64,000 nt of DNA from Gaeumannomyces sp. JS-464 (GCA_002197995.1 NGZR01000001.1:11985501-12049500); one strand, 5' to 3'; numbered from the stretch's first letter, positions 24,501 to 35,656 are shown. Notes: generated by a model not told the origin, from the sequence alone. Numbers and translations are program-made.

Positions 24501-25037
24501 GACTGACGAGTCTGGGGCGAGGCTTTGCGATGCGAAGCTGCCCTTGGAGCCGGTCCTGAAGGCGTCATCCCTCTCTGCGCCTTTGGCATCGAGCTGCAGC
24601 ATGGCCTCGTCGACATAGGCAAAACGAACGCCATCCGGGCGGAGGACGGCGATGGCAGCGACGTCGACCACAAGCAGATCGCGTTTGATGTGCGATTCGA
24701 CCGTCGACTTTATGGTATCGAATGTAGTCGCCAGGTGCTTACGTGTGCAGCAAAAGGTAAAAACAAGGTTCAACGCGCGATATGTCCTTTCCAGCGACTT
24801 GAACCAGTCGGGCCAGTCGATGACGCACCCTTCAGGCTGCTGGGTAGGGGTGGTAGAGAAGAGAGACGCAGGTTGCAGCCCTGATGGAGTAGTAGAGGGC
24901 GAGGCATCTTCAGGCTTGGTTTTTGGCGCCCTCCTGGTTGTTCCCGCCGCGACAGTTGGAGTCGACACGGCTTCAGAGCCTCGCTTCCGCTTTCCGACGC
25001 GGCCGCCTGCCCGAGAGCTATCGTGGGCCGGTGGCAT
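21544..25037 (-). CDS. HRQ1: ATP-dependent 3'-5' DNA helicase Hrq1 (RecQ4-like)
   Basis: Superfamily 2 helicase that acts in DNA crosslink repair and telomere maintenance in yeasts; nuclear. Single exon. An N-terminal basic, disordered segment is followed by the conserved block with CVIDWPDWFKSLERTYRALN. Helicase motifs: Walker A TSTSSGKS (near residue 405), DELH box (near 515), SCSATVANP, and QQSGRAGRR (near 720). The carboxy end carries the cysteine-rich zinc-binding motif of the DUF1998 region, CLCEGGCLEC. The frame breaks at the C run 21920-21924 (one base missing) just before this end, joining FYDAKG to GAGGSGINTKAFEF. After correction 1164 aa, the usual length. Without the correction the protein would lose the zinc site. 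Confidence 0.93.
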
Positions 25038-25928
25038 GATGATCGATCAACGAGGTTTGGGCGCAGCGCACCCCCGACTCACACTGCTCAGCCAGATGGT
25101 GGCATACGCATGTTTGGGCATGCGGTATTTTGTGATTGGAGTGAATAAAGGAGCTCGATCGGTTTGACCAAGTAGAAAGACGGGTTGAAAGTGGGATAGG
25201 AAGTGGCAAACCGCGATTGAGCATCGCGCAAGCACACGAGATTGTCTCGCTGTCACGTGCACGGTGCTAGGTACACTCGGCACCGACATAGGTACCTAGC
25301 AAACTAGCCCAACGCTAACAAAGACGCCCTCTAGATTTCTCGACCTGGCCTTCGGAGAAATCGAAAAATATACATATATAAAAGCGGTTGGACCTGGCGG
25401 CCTGTCTATTGTTCAACCACCCACTGTAAATACATTAATCAAATACCCGCGCCATGTCTGGCCTTCGCTGCCACCGAGGCACCGGGGCCAGGAGACAAAA
25501 GAGAAGACCAGGATATCAAGACTCCATCTACAGACAAGGATAAAACCGGCGCTGAAATGAAGTCATCCGCACCCGGGGGCAAATCCATAATTTGGCCGTG
25601 ACCTTTCAGTCCCGTATATCTCGATACTAGCGTCCACTGTGCCCAGGGTCGGCCAACCACTTCCGCTTCCGTCCGCGGCTTTTTTTTTTTGTTGGCTCAA
25701 AACAGAGTTGATTAACATACAGCCAAAACAAGGAATGGTATGTATGGCCAGTATGAAGCTCTCTGGGTGCTGATTGGCCCCACGTCGTTGGCAAGGGACT
25801 GAATGAAAGGGTCGGGTTTCATGCGCCGCAACAAGGTAGTCCGAGTGACTAGCTTAACTGGTAGGCAGGCAGGTGCCGAGGTAGGGAGGTAACGTAAGCA
25901 TATAGTGCCACCATGCGCTATCCTCAGT
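25038..25928. other. Intergenic region upstream of HRQ1
   Basis: HRQ1 promoter and the 3' flank of the Ran-binding protein gene. The palindrome TAGGTACCTAG lies at 25289-25299, 252 nt upstream of the HRQ1 start. No gene is supported. Confidence 0.55.
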
Positions 25929-27797
25929 TCAGCCTAAGCTCTTCAGCTCTTTCTGGATGAGCTCGATGACCTTATGGAACTGTTCCGCATTCGGTGGAGA
26001 CATCTGTGAGGACACGCCATAGATGTCAGTACAAAAGTGTCCTGTGCGGGCACACATTCGACGCATTTGAACGTTCCCGGCTCACCTTGATTTGCAACGT
26101 CACACGCGTGGCTTCAGGGCCCTCGACTGCGTTGAAGGTAAACGTGGCAGCTCTCAGCATCTCCCGCTTAACGAAGTCGGTGGCGACCGTGACGGCCGTG
26201 TTGACTACAACGCGGTGGGTGTGGTCCTGACGCATAATCAGTCGCACAACCTTGGGACCCTTTGCCGCTGTCGAGGTGCCGGCCTCGACATCTTCCCCAT
26301 CATCTTCGCCTTGAAGCATGGACGCATCGAAAGACTCGGGGATGACGGCACCGTGATCATCGGCGTCAACCGTAGCCTCGGGGACATTGATTTTTAAAAG
26401 GCCCGCGCCCCTCTCTTTCCAGGCGTTTGCAACCGAATCCATATAGTAGACTTTGGCGCGTGCTACAAAGACGGTCGTCTCCCCGGCCTCTCCATCATCG
26501 ACCACGACTAGATTCAATGAGAGGTTAGCGAGGTGCGGCCCGCAAATGACACTGATAGCATGGCAGGCGGGCAAGAAAATAACGGCGCCACTTACCTTTT
26601 TGCAGTTTCGCCTTCTTCTTGTCGTCTGCGGCAGCTGCTTGCTTCGGCTCCTCTGGCTCCTTCTCGGACTCGGGCTCCTCGGTGCCGGTTTCCGGTTCCT
26701 CGTCGTCCTGACCTCCGTCACTAGACCCCTCGTTATCGCTCTCGGGCGCTCCAAAGGGCCTTGCAGGCTTGGTGTCTTTGAGATCCCCGCCTGGCTTCGC
26801 AAAGCTGGTGAGCTTTGAGGCGCCAAAGCCGCTGCCGAAGCCGCTTCCAAACGCGCTCCCAAAAGTCTTGGATGGTCCGCCGTTGAGGGCAGCGAAGGGC
26901 GAGGCGGCCACCGCCGGGCCGGACTTATCGGCTGCCGGGGTAGCAAACGTGAGCTTCGGCACTGTGTTGGCGGGAGTCGGCCCCGCCCCGAGAGCGCCAA
27001 ATGGCGACGGCGAGCTGGACAAGCTGCCGCCAAAGCCGCCACTCTTAGCGGCACCGGCTCCCAGGGCGCCAAACGGCGAGGCAGCGCCTGTGAGCTTCGC
27101 GAATCCCGATTTGGCAAAGGCCGAGGCCGAGGTAGATGCGGGGCTGGGCTTCGTCGCTGCCCCGTCCTTTTCGCCTGTCGATATGGACTGCTGGCCATCG
27201 GCCTCCTCTGTAGCCAAAGCAGGCGTCTTTGTGGCATCTTTGGGCTCTAAATCGGCGGTGTTCTCGCTCAAGTTGGTGGCAGCGGAGGTCTAGAGAGCAG
27301 GGATGTCAGATTTGAATCGCGGGGCCCGGCAGTCTATCGGCAGACGCCAACGGGGAAGCTACCTGGTCGACCGGCTTCTTAGTCTCCTCCTCTGGCTCGT
27401 CGCGCGCACGTTTCTTCTCTGGCTCCAATCTCTCTCCCCTGCTGGCGCCGTTTGAGTCTCGGGGTGACGAACAGCCGGAAAGCGCCGGCGATATGCTGGC
27501 CTCATGGCCCTCCTCTACCTCGTCGTGGGCCCGCTTCTTCTTGGGGGACGAGACCTGCTCCTTGAGCGTGTCGGCGGTACCGGATGGCTTCAGGTCCGGG
27601 GTCCTGTTCCCTGCGGACGGCGCGCTGTCACTCTTGTCTTCATCCATGGCTGTCGAAGTCGCGATGTCGGCCGGGACGTCAGATATGACGGTGTGTTTGA
27701 GCTCCTCCCTTGTAGCCTTGGTCGCGGCGTCCTCTTTCGGGCTCTCTGCGCCAACCGCGTCGACGACTTCGGACGTATTGTGAGGGTCGTCCGCCAT
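25929..27797 (-). CDS. Ran-binding domain protein, Yrb2/RanBP3-like
   Basis: Nuclear Ran-GTP-binding cofactor for Crm1-dependent protein export in the Yrb2/Hba1/RanBP3 group. Four exons in phase: 27363-27797, 26596-27289, 26086-26507 and 25929-26003; 541 aa with no frame correction. The amino end is acidic and Ser/Pro-rich with lysine-arginine clusters SPKKKRAHD and EPEKKRARD that look like nuclear localisation signals. The middle carries nucleoporin-like repeats, SPFGALGAG twice and SPFAALNGG once, plus GSGFGSGFG. The carboxy third is the RanBP1-type domain with VFVARAKVYYMD, WKERGAGLLKINV and VVRLIMRQDHTHRVVVN. The last exon adds a short helix ending KELKSLG. Nup2/Nup50-type proteins share this layout, so the exact orthology is less certain than the domain call. 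Confidence 0.87.
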
Positions 27798-28546
27798 GGC
27801 CGTCTGCCGGGTTCAGGTTGCGGAGCAAGACTATGCGCTGGCTGTTATCGTGGCTTGATTGCGAGCAAAAGGATAAAGAGCAATGCAAGGCTTGTTCGTC
27901 AAGGTACAATGGGGGGGTTCCTGGATTAGCTAGGCTTGGTTTCTCGTTTTTTGGTCTGTCTAGGCACCGCAAGACCCGAGGCCGGCGGATACAGCAAGGG
28001 CGACGGGCGGGCAGTATCTAGGCCTGCGATTTCTCGTTGTGTCGTGAGAAAGAGAAAAAAAAAGTGCAGCAGCAAAGTTGGCGATGTTCGATCAATCTCT
28101 CTCCGCCCGCTTTCGCCCTTCTCCACTGAGGGACTGAGCGGGCGCCTGGTGGTGGTGGGTGCGAGGAAACAACTCAGCGCTCGCCTCTGATTGGCAGACG
28201 CTTAGCACCCGCCCGCTCCACAGCTCGTCCAGGCGGATTGACGACATCAATCCCAATGATCCCAGCACAGCGGCGCCTGTCCTGTACATACGCACAGCAT
28301 TTGGGAGCAGGCACTGTGCCTGTGCCGGAGGCAATCTGCGCCTGCCGCCAATCCCACCTCGCCATACTAGGAGGCAAGCAAGATGAAGTACAGCATGCAC
28401 GCTTGACTGACAGCCAGCGCAGAGCCGCCGTCGAGCGAGGCCGGATACGCCCCCAGCGACGAGTCAGCCTCTACGAAGACACAGTCTAGGTCTCGCGAAA
28501 TTAGCTCGCTAAGGCTGCGGCGACTGGGTAGGTACAGAGGAGGATT
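27798..28546. other. Intergenic region upstream of the Ran-binding protein gene
   Basis: Promoter and 5' leader of the minus-strand gene that starts at 27797. I see no gene or repeat in it. Confidence 0.5.
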
Positions 28547-29700
28547 ATGGATGCGAGTGTCTGGTGTCAATGGTTCCGTTCACACCCAACACGGAATGAA
28601 TCAGATCAAGTGTCCAATCTGCCCAGGCCACATCGTTGTTGGACTTGTAGAAACATCAGGTGTCAATTGCGCTCCAAGCCCAAGCCCCAGGAGTCTTCCA
28701 CAGCAGCTCGCGATGTAGGTCCTTTTATTCTACAACACCCGCCTTGCGCACAGCTGCGCCCTCTCGTTCACGACGGCCAAATGACGGCCCAAGCCTTGCG
28801 GGCCTGGGCCACGATGGAACATCAGCGTGACTGCTTGCCCCCCGCAGGTGTTTGCTGGCAAGCAGTGACGGATCCACAACGTCACTCGCACAACACCACG
28901 CAACCAGAGCCACAGCCATGCCGGGGCACGGCACGGGCATTTCACACCTGGCTGGCAGCGACGCTCTGTTACACACGACGACAGCAAATTGCCGCCCAAC
29001 TATCTCGACTCACCTACTTCGGACTGCGCGCCAAGAGCCCCCACATAATCGCTGACCGATCGCGTCCAGTGTTATGGACAAACCTCCACCCAAGAAATGA
29101 GGAGCCTTCTGGAGAGAATGTTGCCCAAGACAGAGGTCCACAGGGAACCGTCGATAGCCAACCCCAGCCATGTCGCGTCATCATCAGAACTCGTGTTACC
29201 AACATCAGCGGCCCGCCAGAGGATAGAGCGCGCAAACTGGGTCAGATTTTTTGTTCGCACGTGCTCAACCGGCAGCTCAGGGTCGGGCCCAACGACGACG
29301 ACGACGGGCAGCCGTTCGATGCCGTGCATTCCCTCCCGCTATGCGATTCTCCGCATCCTGTCCACGCCTGGTTCATGTACGATCTCAACGTCGACGGCAG
29401 TCAGGCGGCGGCACAGGACCTTGCGCAGATTCCGCACGAGGTATATCTGTGCTCCCTGATAGACGGTCAATGGTATGCCTGTTAAGATCCACGTCCCAAC
29501 GGGCGAGACCGCAGGATGCTTCGCTCTTGCCCATATGATCTAACCCCGGGCAGGATATTCACTCGGCGAGGTATCTGGTCGGATGAGGCGAGAAAGCGCT
29601 CCTCAAGCCACCAGTGGGGAGGGTCGTCGCAGGCAAAATCACCCGGGTCGAAGCACTGAGAACTATCGCGTGGGTTTGCCCGTGAATCGTTTCCATTCAT
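28547..29700. other. Ambiguous coding-like stretch, strand unresolved
   Basis: On the + strand a 312-codon frame runs uninterrupted from 28547 to 29485. On the - strand, segments with strongly GC-biased third positions also look coding: one starting at 29700 (with WWLEERFLASSDQ), a possible intron near 29470-29550, then a stretch at 29080-29460 (with VYQGAQIYLVRNLRKVL and VVVVVGPDPELPVEHV), broken by one TAG near 29355. Neither product is recognisable. Given how often indels and base errors hit other genes here, the - strand version could be a real gene with errors, a decayed gene, or chance. Confidence 0.3.
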
Positions 29701-29773
29701 CTATCTGCTCGGGCAGCCGCAAAGCCGCGGATAGCCAGCACGACGACGCGACGTTAGACTCTCGTGCGCCTGA

Positions 29774-30150
29774 TTAGGCCTTGAAGGGCTCATCGGCGAA
29801 GCTGGTTTTTTATAGTTTCGCGAAGGTTAGTTGCCAGACCAAGAATTGCCACAACGCCAAGATGGCACATCAACTTGGGCAAGGGATCCCAAGCATTAGA
29901 TGATTTGCATAAACAGGGGCTAGCACTCACAAAGTGTTGCCGATGCCGTCGTCGCAGACCTTGCGGCCCTGAACGACTATGCACTGCGCGCCGGGCGTCA
30001 CTGTTCTGCCGCCGGCGAACTTCTCGGCGTCGTTGGTGATAGTTCCGTCTGGAGCGGTGGCCTTACCCCTGCCCTTGCCTCTGTTCCTTTGCTGGGGAGG
30101 GCCAGGGCCGTCGCGGCCATGAGGACAGTGAGGATCGACGAGAGCTGCAT
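29774..30150 (-). CDS. Small secreted protein with two cysteines (one apparent frame break)
   Basis: Predicted small extracellular protein of about 82 aa. Exons 29931-30150 and 29774-29801, joined by a 129-nt GT-AG intron with a CTAAC branch site about 35 nt before the acceptor. It starts MQLSSILTVLMAATALALP, a clear signal peptide with likely cleavage after ALA. The mature part is Gly/Thr-rich, holds two cysteines (AQCIVVQGRKVCDDG) and ends FFADEPFKA. One base is missing at the run 30072-30074; without it the frame stops after 50 codons. No family is recognised. Size, secretion signal and poor conservation of recognisable motifs resemble fungal candidate effectors or surface peptides, but this is inference. 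Confidence 0.55.
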
Positions 30151-30799
30151 TTTGTCTGGGAACTAGGCGAACGGTGGTTTGGTCCGGTTCGGTTCAGGTA
30201 CGGGATGCTCGACGGAGACTGCTATAACGGGCGCAAAAGAGGGTGGACCGGCCACTGTGGCAAAGAGAAGATCAAAGAATTGAAGATACTCCGGTATAAA
30301 GGCGAGAGAAGTGAAGAGAAAGATTCCTCCCAGCGGCGCTCTAAACAGCTTCCATTCTCCGCTACTTATGATTCCCATGCGGCGGTACAGGCCGCAATCA
30401 ACCAGGGCCTTCCCATGTCGCCCCCCGCATCAGGAAGCATCAGGGGCTCAGGGGTTGTTTGGAGATTGGACGATGGTCCCGTTTCATCTCGGCAAGGTCC
30501 ATCGCTATGGTACCATTCACCTATTAAAACGGTGGACCGCATCATAAGGCCCTGAGACCGTACCCGGCATGTAATATTAAGCTTGTTGTTTTTGTCCGGT
30601 ACGACCGGCATTGAAGCTCTTGCTCCATCAATATGATCACCGAGAAAGGAAAACGATTCAAAGACAGGGGCGCTCCCAAATGCCGAGAGGCATATAAATA
30701 AAGGTACGATGCAATTGATATAGGCAAAGGCCCGTTGTTTAAAAACGAGAGCAAAAGAAAAGAGGCGATTACTACGCAAGGCGACAAAAGTAAATGGAC
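30151..30799. other. Intergenic region between small secreted protein and tRNA-Thr
   Basis: Promoter of the small secreted protein. The strand complementary to the tRNA 3' flank carries a short T run (from AAAAG at 30787-30791), a plausible RNA polymerase III terminator. No other gene is supported. Confidence 0.5.
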
Positions 30800-30882
30800 T
30801 GCCCACTGTCAGAATCGAACTGACGATCTTATCATACACTAGCAGTTACTAGTGATACGCTTTACCACTAAGCCAAGCGGGC
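30800..30882 (-). tRNA. tRNA-Thr (AGU anticodon) with an 11-nt intron
   Basis: An 83-nt gene folds into a full cloverleaf. Acceptor stem GCCCGCT pairs with AGTGGGC (one G-T), followed by discriminator A. D stem is GCTT/AAGC, anticodon stem TATCA/TGATA and T stem GTCAG/CTGAC. Internal promoter boxes fit: A box TGGCTTAGTGG, B box GTTCGATTC. The anticodon loop reads CTAGTA before an 11-nt insert ACTGCTAGTGT placed after position 37, the normal site for nuclear tRNA introns; its ACT can pair with the AGT anticodon. CCA is not encoded, as expected in a eukaryotic nuclear tRNA. Confidence 0.93.
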
Positions 30883-31153
30883 GATGCTAGCTCATCAATT
30901 GAGTGGATATTATATGGGGGGGTCTCCTACCCCACCAGATCCATTGACAGCCTCACTACCACCAAGATCAACGTCATCCTTCGTTGATTCAGGCTCGTTT
31001 CCTTGTTGCCTTCTGTTGGTGTTTTTGAGGGTTTACTTATTCTTTGCAACCCACCCAGTCCTAGTGTTTACCTACCTATACATCAATTGCCAGAAGCAAT
31101 CTCACAAATACATTGACCCAGCTCAATGTTTACGGGTGGCGGCCTTTCACGCC

Positions 31154-32614
31154 ATGCCGAGGTCCCTGGCCCAGGATGATGCATACAACGATGGGAACTG
31201 CTTCTCTGGCCGCCATCCCAGCCCGGACCGGCCTTTAAGCTCGTCTTGTAGCGGGTTATGGTCGGCAGCGATAGGCAACAACAGCCGTGTTCCCGGCAAA
31301 GCAGCAGCAAGTAGAACAAGGGGAGGAGGAGGAGGTGGTGGTGGTGTTGGTGGCGGCGGTTATGCCGGGAGCAAGAGAGCTCTCCACCTCGCGCCGCCCT
31401 TCCTCCTCGACGAGCCCTACATCCCGCGGTACGCGAGGCTGTCCTCGGTCGACGCCGCCAAGAAGCGGTCGCGGGCGCTCGCGCACCTGCGGAGGTGCAA
31501 CCTCTGCCCGCGCCGCTGCGACGTCAACCGGTACGAGGCGCTGGGCATGTGCAACATTGGCGAAAAGGCAGGTCAAGGTCAACGTCGCGCGCCGCACTTT
31601 GGCGAGGAGCCCTGCATCCAGGGCCACAACGGCAGCGGCTCCGTCTTTTTCAGGTGGGTTTCCGGGACGGCCTGTAAAAGGGAGCAGCAGCAATACGTGT
31701 GTTTGGAGAAGAATTTTATCGGGGAAGCCAAGGAGGAGGAGGAGGAGGAGGCCACGCACTAACACGCCCCCGTTTGACAACCCACGCGCGCAGCATGTGC
31801 AACCTCCGCTGCACCTTTTGCCAAAACCACGACATCTCGCACGTCCCCAACGGCCAGGACCTGACGCCCGAGGAATTGGCCGAGTGGTACATCAAGCTGC
31901 AGGACGTGGGCGGCGTGCACAACATCAACCTGGTGACGCCGAGCAGAGCACGTCGTGCCGCAGGTGGCGCTGTCGGTCCTGGCGGCCGCCGACATGGGCC
32001 TGCGCGTCCCCGTCGTCTACAATACGTCGAGTTACGATTCGGCCGCTTCGCTCAAGCTGCTCGACGGCCTCGTCGACATTTACCTGCCCGACTTCAAGCT
32101 CTGGTCTCCCGAGCCGTCGCGCCGCCTGCTCAAGGCCCGCGACTACCCGGAGACGGCCCGCGCCAGCATCAAGGAGATGTATCGTCAGGTCGGCGACCTG
32201 TGCTTCACCCCGGACGGCATCGCCCGCTCCGGGCTTCTGGTCCGCCACCTCGTCATGCCGGGGCTCGAGGCCGAATCCGTCGAGATTGTGCGCTGGATCG
32301 CCGACGAGGTTTCGAAAGATACGTTTGTCAACATTATGGACCAATACAGGCCAGCCGGTAATGTTGGCAAGGCCAAGAAGAGGAAGCCTGCCGCCCCTCC
32401 GCCGGCAGATGCCGAGGGCCAGACCACCCTTCCCCTTCCGCCGTCCGCGGCCGAGGGCACAGGAGACGGCAAAGCGGAGCCGGGAGAGGTGCGGTATGCC
32501 GACATCAACCGAGCCATTACAGAAGGCGAGCTGTCGTCTGTGAGAAAGGCCGCCGAGGCCGCAGGCTTGTGGCGGTTCTGCGACCCTCCCCGTCACAGCG
32601 GTTTCCATTTGTGA
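31154..32614 (+). CDS. PflX-like radical SAM protein (glycyl-radical activase relative), one frame break
   Basis: Member of the radical SAM group resembling bacterial PflX/COG1313, relatives of pyruvate formate-lyase activase; substrate unknown. Exons 31154-31653 and 31794-32614. The first exon has a poly-Gly segment and an extra cysteine cluster, CNLCPRRCDVNR and MCNIGE, then PHFGEEPCIQGHNGSGSVFF. The radical SAM motif CNLRCTFC (Cx3Cx2C) lies directly after the splice junction. Later blocks VHNINLVTP, VVYNTSSYDS, DIYLPDFKLW and GLLVRHLVMPGL fit the TIM-barrel fold, and EQYRP-like DQYRP follows. It ends WRFCDPPRHSGFHL. The frame steps at 31941-31950, where GAGCA is present twice in tandem; removing four bases restores TPEHVVPQV. 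The reading around 31577-31605 may hide a second, self-compensating shift. Start is uncertain: an in-frame Met at 30884 would put the start next to the tRNA gene. Confidence 0.85.
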
Positions 32615-32941
32615 AAGACGATATTGACTGTCTGTCACGGAGTTAAGGGGCGCGACCGTGTTTTACCCGGGCACCTATATAGGACGGTAGATGGGTTGGC
32701 TGGAGCTAGATGCGCGAGACGCATTCCTCTTCAACAAAAGACCAACTTTGCAGGGGACGAACTAGGCTCCGATTTTCATGTTTACGTGTATCCTTGGTTT
32801 AGTTCTTTTCTTATTCATGGTCTTTATTTCTATGTTTTCCGAGTTTTAGTCCTTGGCCCCCGAGCCCCCTTTTCCAGAGAGCGATAAACATGCATTTGCA
32901 GAAAATCGTAGGATCTGCTTGGCCATCCGACCATGCGGTAT
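32615..32941. other. Convergent 3' intergenic region
   Basis: Separates the 3' ends of the radical SAM gene (+) and the Trm4 gene (-). T-rich near 32790-32850. No gene seen. Confidence 0.6.
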
Positions 32942-35656
32942 TCAAGCCTCAGACTCCGCCTTCTCTGCGGGTATCGTAGTAGTGGTGGCGTCGTCCAGAT
33001 CCATCTTCTCAGACGCCTCGGCGGCTTCCACCTTCACCGCATCATCGGCTGCCGAGTTGTCGAGCTTCGCTCCCCCTTCCTCCTGATCGACATCCTCAGA
33101 TTCGGCCTTGACCTCAGCTTCGCCGGGTTCATCGCCGCCCTCTGTCTTCTCGACCTTGGCATCCTTGACGAGACCCTTGTTGAGCAGCACTGACGTCTCG
33201 TTAAAAATTCGAAGCAGCATTGCCGCACGATCCTCCTTGGGCAACATGAGGTTAAGCGAGTGGAAGCTCTTCCACAGCGGCAGCGCCATCCGCTCCATGT
33301 CCTCGTCTCCCGGGCCCGGCTCTGAGGACACAGCATCCCAGGCCAATGTCCATGGCCGGCTTGCCAACCTCTCCAAGCGTCTTCCAGCCGTCATCGGCCA
33401 GCTTGGGGAACATTTCAACCAGGAGTTTCCGCAGCGTCTCTTTCGAGTGCAGGTAAAGGACTCGCTCGGGGCCCACGTAGCCCTGGAGAATCGGCATTCC
33501 TTCGGACTGGATGCGCCAACCGCACACCTCGGCCGACGGCGCGTCCTGCTTCATGAACATCTTGACACCACCGTGGACGAACCTGACGCCACGACCCTCG
33601 TTCTGCACCAGGATGTCCCTCACAAGTGCGCTTGTGTAGTAGATTGCCTTTGCCGGTTCACCCATCGCGTTGCGTACCATAAACCTGTCGGTTGGGAAGC
33701 GCTGCGAGAGGTTGTAGAACTTCTGGACCAGCTGGATGACAGCATGGTCAGTCGGGAGGTATTTGAACGGTTCCTCATAAGGACCATCTCTCTTCTTTTT
33801 GAGCTCCTGCGGCGGATCAGCCGAGGTCTGCTCCGCTTTGGTGGCCGGCTGCTCATCCCCCGTCTGCGACTTTTCCTCCTTGACCTCCGGCAGCGCCACT
33901 GGCTCTTCCTTGACGCCGCCAGTCATGTCAACGTCTGTTGGCTCTGCCGGGATGTCAGACGCGGGCTGTGTCCCGCTCTCCGACTTCGTCTTCTTTGCCG
34001 CTGCCTGCTCCTCAGATTCCGCCTCTTCCCTCTCACGCTTGACCCCCTGCGCATCCTCGCCGCTCTTCGGCGCGGGTTTAGTCTCCGCTTTGATATCGGT
34101 TACGCCGTTTTTGGCGAGTTCGGCCTCGGTCTTGGCCTTGAACTCTGCTTTCTTCTGGAGAACAACAATGAAGAAGCCGCCAGTGTCCTGCAGGTGAGGG
34201 TATATCCTTGTGCAGCGCTCGAGCGGGATCTGGGGCGCATCGGGACCTGTCATGGGGAACATTGAGCGCGAAAGCCTTCCCGGCGCAGTGCGGCTATCCC
34301 GTGCATCGCCATGATGCTCCTCAACCTCCTCCCAGCTGTTCCAGACGCGGCTGGCCTTGTCCATGACCTTCCAGGTCTTGAGGCCGGGCCGCCTCTTCAG
34401 GCCAGGAAGGGACTCGCTGCTGTCGAGAATGTCAATCGTCTCGAGCCCGCCACAACGCTCGATAGCGGCGGCAATGACGGCCTCATTCTCAACAGGGTTC
34501 ATACTGCAAGTAGAGTAGACGACCTTGCCGCCGACCTTGAGCATCTGGAGAGCTCGGACGAGGATGCGCGTCTGGGTTAAGTGAAGCCCCAGAGCACTGC
34601 CAGGCTGCCATTCCCTCCAGAGGTTGACGTTTTTCCTCAGGGTGCCGTCACCCGAGCACGGAACATCGGCAAGAATGCGATCGAACTTGAGGTAGTTACC
34701 CTTCTTTGGATCATCAGACGGCAGGCGGAGCGAGGGGTAGAGAGTGGCGTCGTGGTTGGTGACAAGCAGGTTCGGAGAGGAGAGCCTCTTGAGCTGGTGT
34801 ACAAGCATGTGGCATCGCTTGTACTCGGCATCGTTGGCGATCAGCAGGCCCGTGGCGCGGCCGTCATCGCCAGCGTCCGTTTCGAAATCCACTTCCTCCT
34901 GGGCCTCGGGGGTAGCAACGTCCCGGCCCTCCTCCTTGGCGTACTTGTTCATGAAGGCTTTCATCCTGCCCTCCTCTCCGACATGGAGCATTTCGAGCAG
35001 CTGGGCGGCCTTGCTTCCCGGGGCGGCGCACATGTCGAGGACTGCCATGCCGGGCTTCACGTCCAGGAGCAGGGGCGGGATCATGCTGACGACCTCTTGC
35101 CTGCTGATGTTGCCGACGCTCGTCTCGGAGACGAGGAACTTCTGGAACTTTGCAAAGGGAGGGAACTTGCGGACAACGTTCTTGGGCGTGGTCATCCACC
35201 AGGCGAGCAGATCCGGGAACCAGTCGACGGGCTTCGGCGGGTCGACAGGCTGGCCGTCGTGGTGGGTGATCTCGGTGATCTCGGGGATGTACCGCGTCTG
35301 CATGAGCTTCATGACCTCGGAGGCATGGCCCTTGGAGCCGCAAAAGCGGAAGCTGTTGGGGAGCTCTCGGCGGTAGGCGCCCAGAACTCCTCCTTCTCGT
35401 CGTCGGAGAAGGACAGGAGCGCATCGTAGAACCTCTGGAGCCTCTCGTTCTCCTTGGAAATAGAGGGATACGAGTTGTAGCGGTTGTTGGTGGCCGTGTC
35501 GGCGCGGCGCTTGCCATCGAAGTGGCCGCCATTGCCGCCGCCTCTGCGGTTCTGAGCCGAGCGTGGGTATTGTCAGCGCCGGCCAGTCGAGAGCACGCAA
35601 GGCCTCACTACATTGCCCGAAGGGCGCCTTACATTGCCGCGTTTGTTGCGACCCAT
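32942..35656 (-). CDS. tRNA (cytosine-5)-methyltransferase Trm4/NSUN2 (two apparent frame breaks)
   Basis: Adds m5C to several tRNA positions using SAM; nuclear. Exons 35633-35656 (24 nt, MGRNKRGN) and 32942-35551. Conserved blocks: YDALLSFSDDEKEEFWA, LPNSFRFCGSKGHA, SAM-binding LDMCAAPGSKAAQLLE, catalytic pair ADVPCSGDG (near residue 305) and YSTCSMNPVEN (near 355), and RIYPHLQDTGGFFIVVL. The long Glu/Lys-rich linker followed by a second folded region (PYEEPFKYL, ERMALPLWKS) is normal for Trm4. One base is missing at 35376-35380 (EEFWA to YRRELPN) and one is extra at 33309-33317 (CCVLRAGPG to DEDMERM). After correction 877 aa. The tail is highly acidic. The gene follows MTG2 in the same orientation with 334 bp between coding regions. 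Confidence 0.92.
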
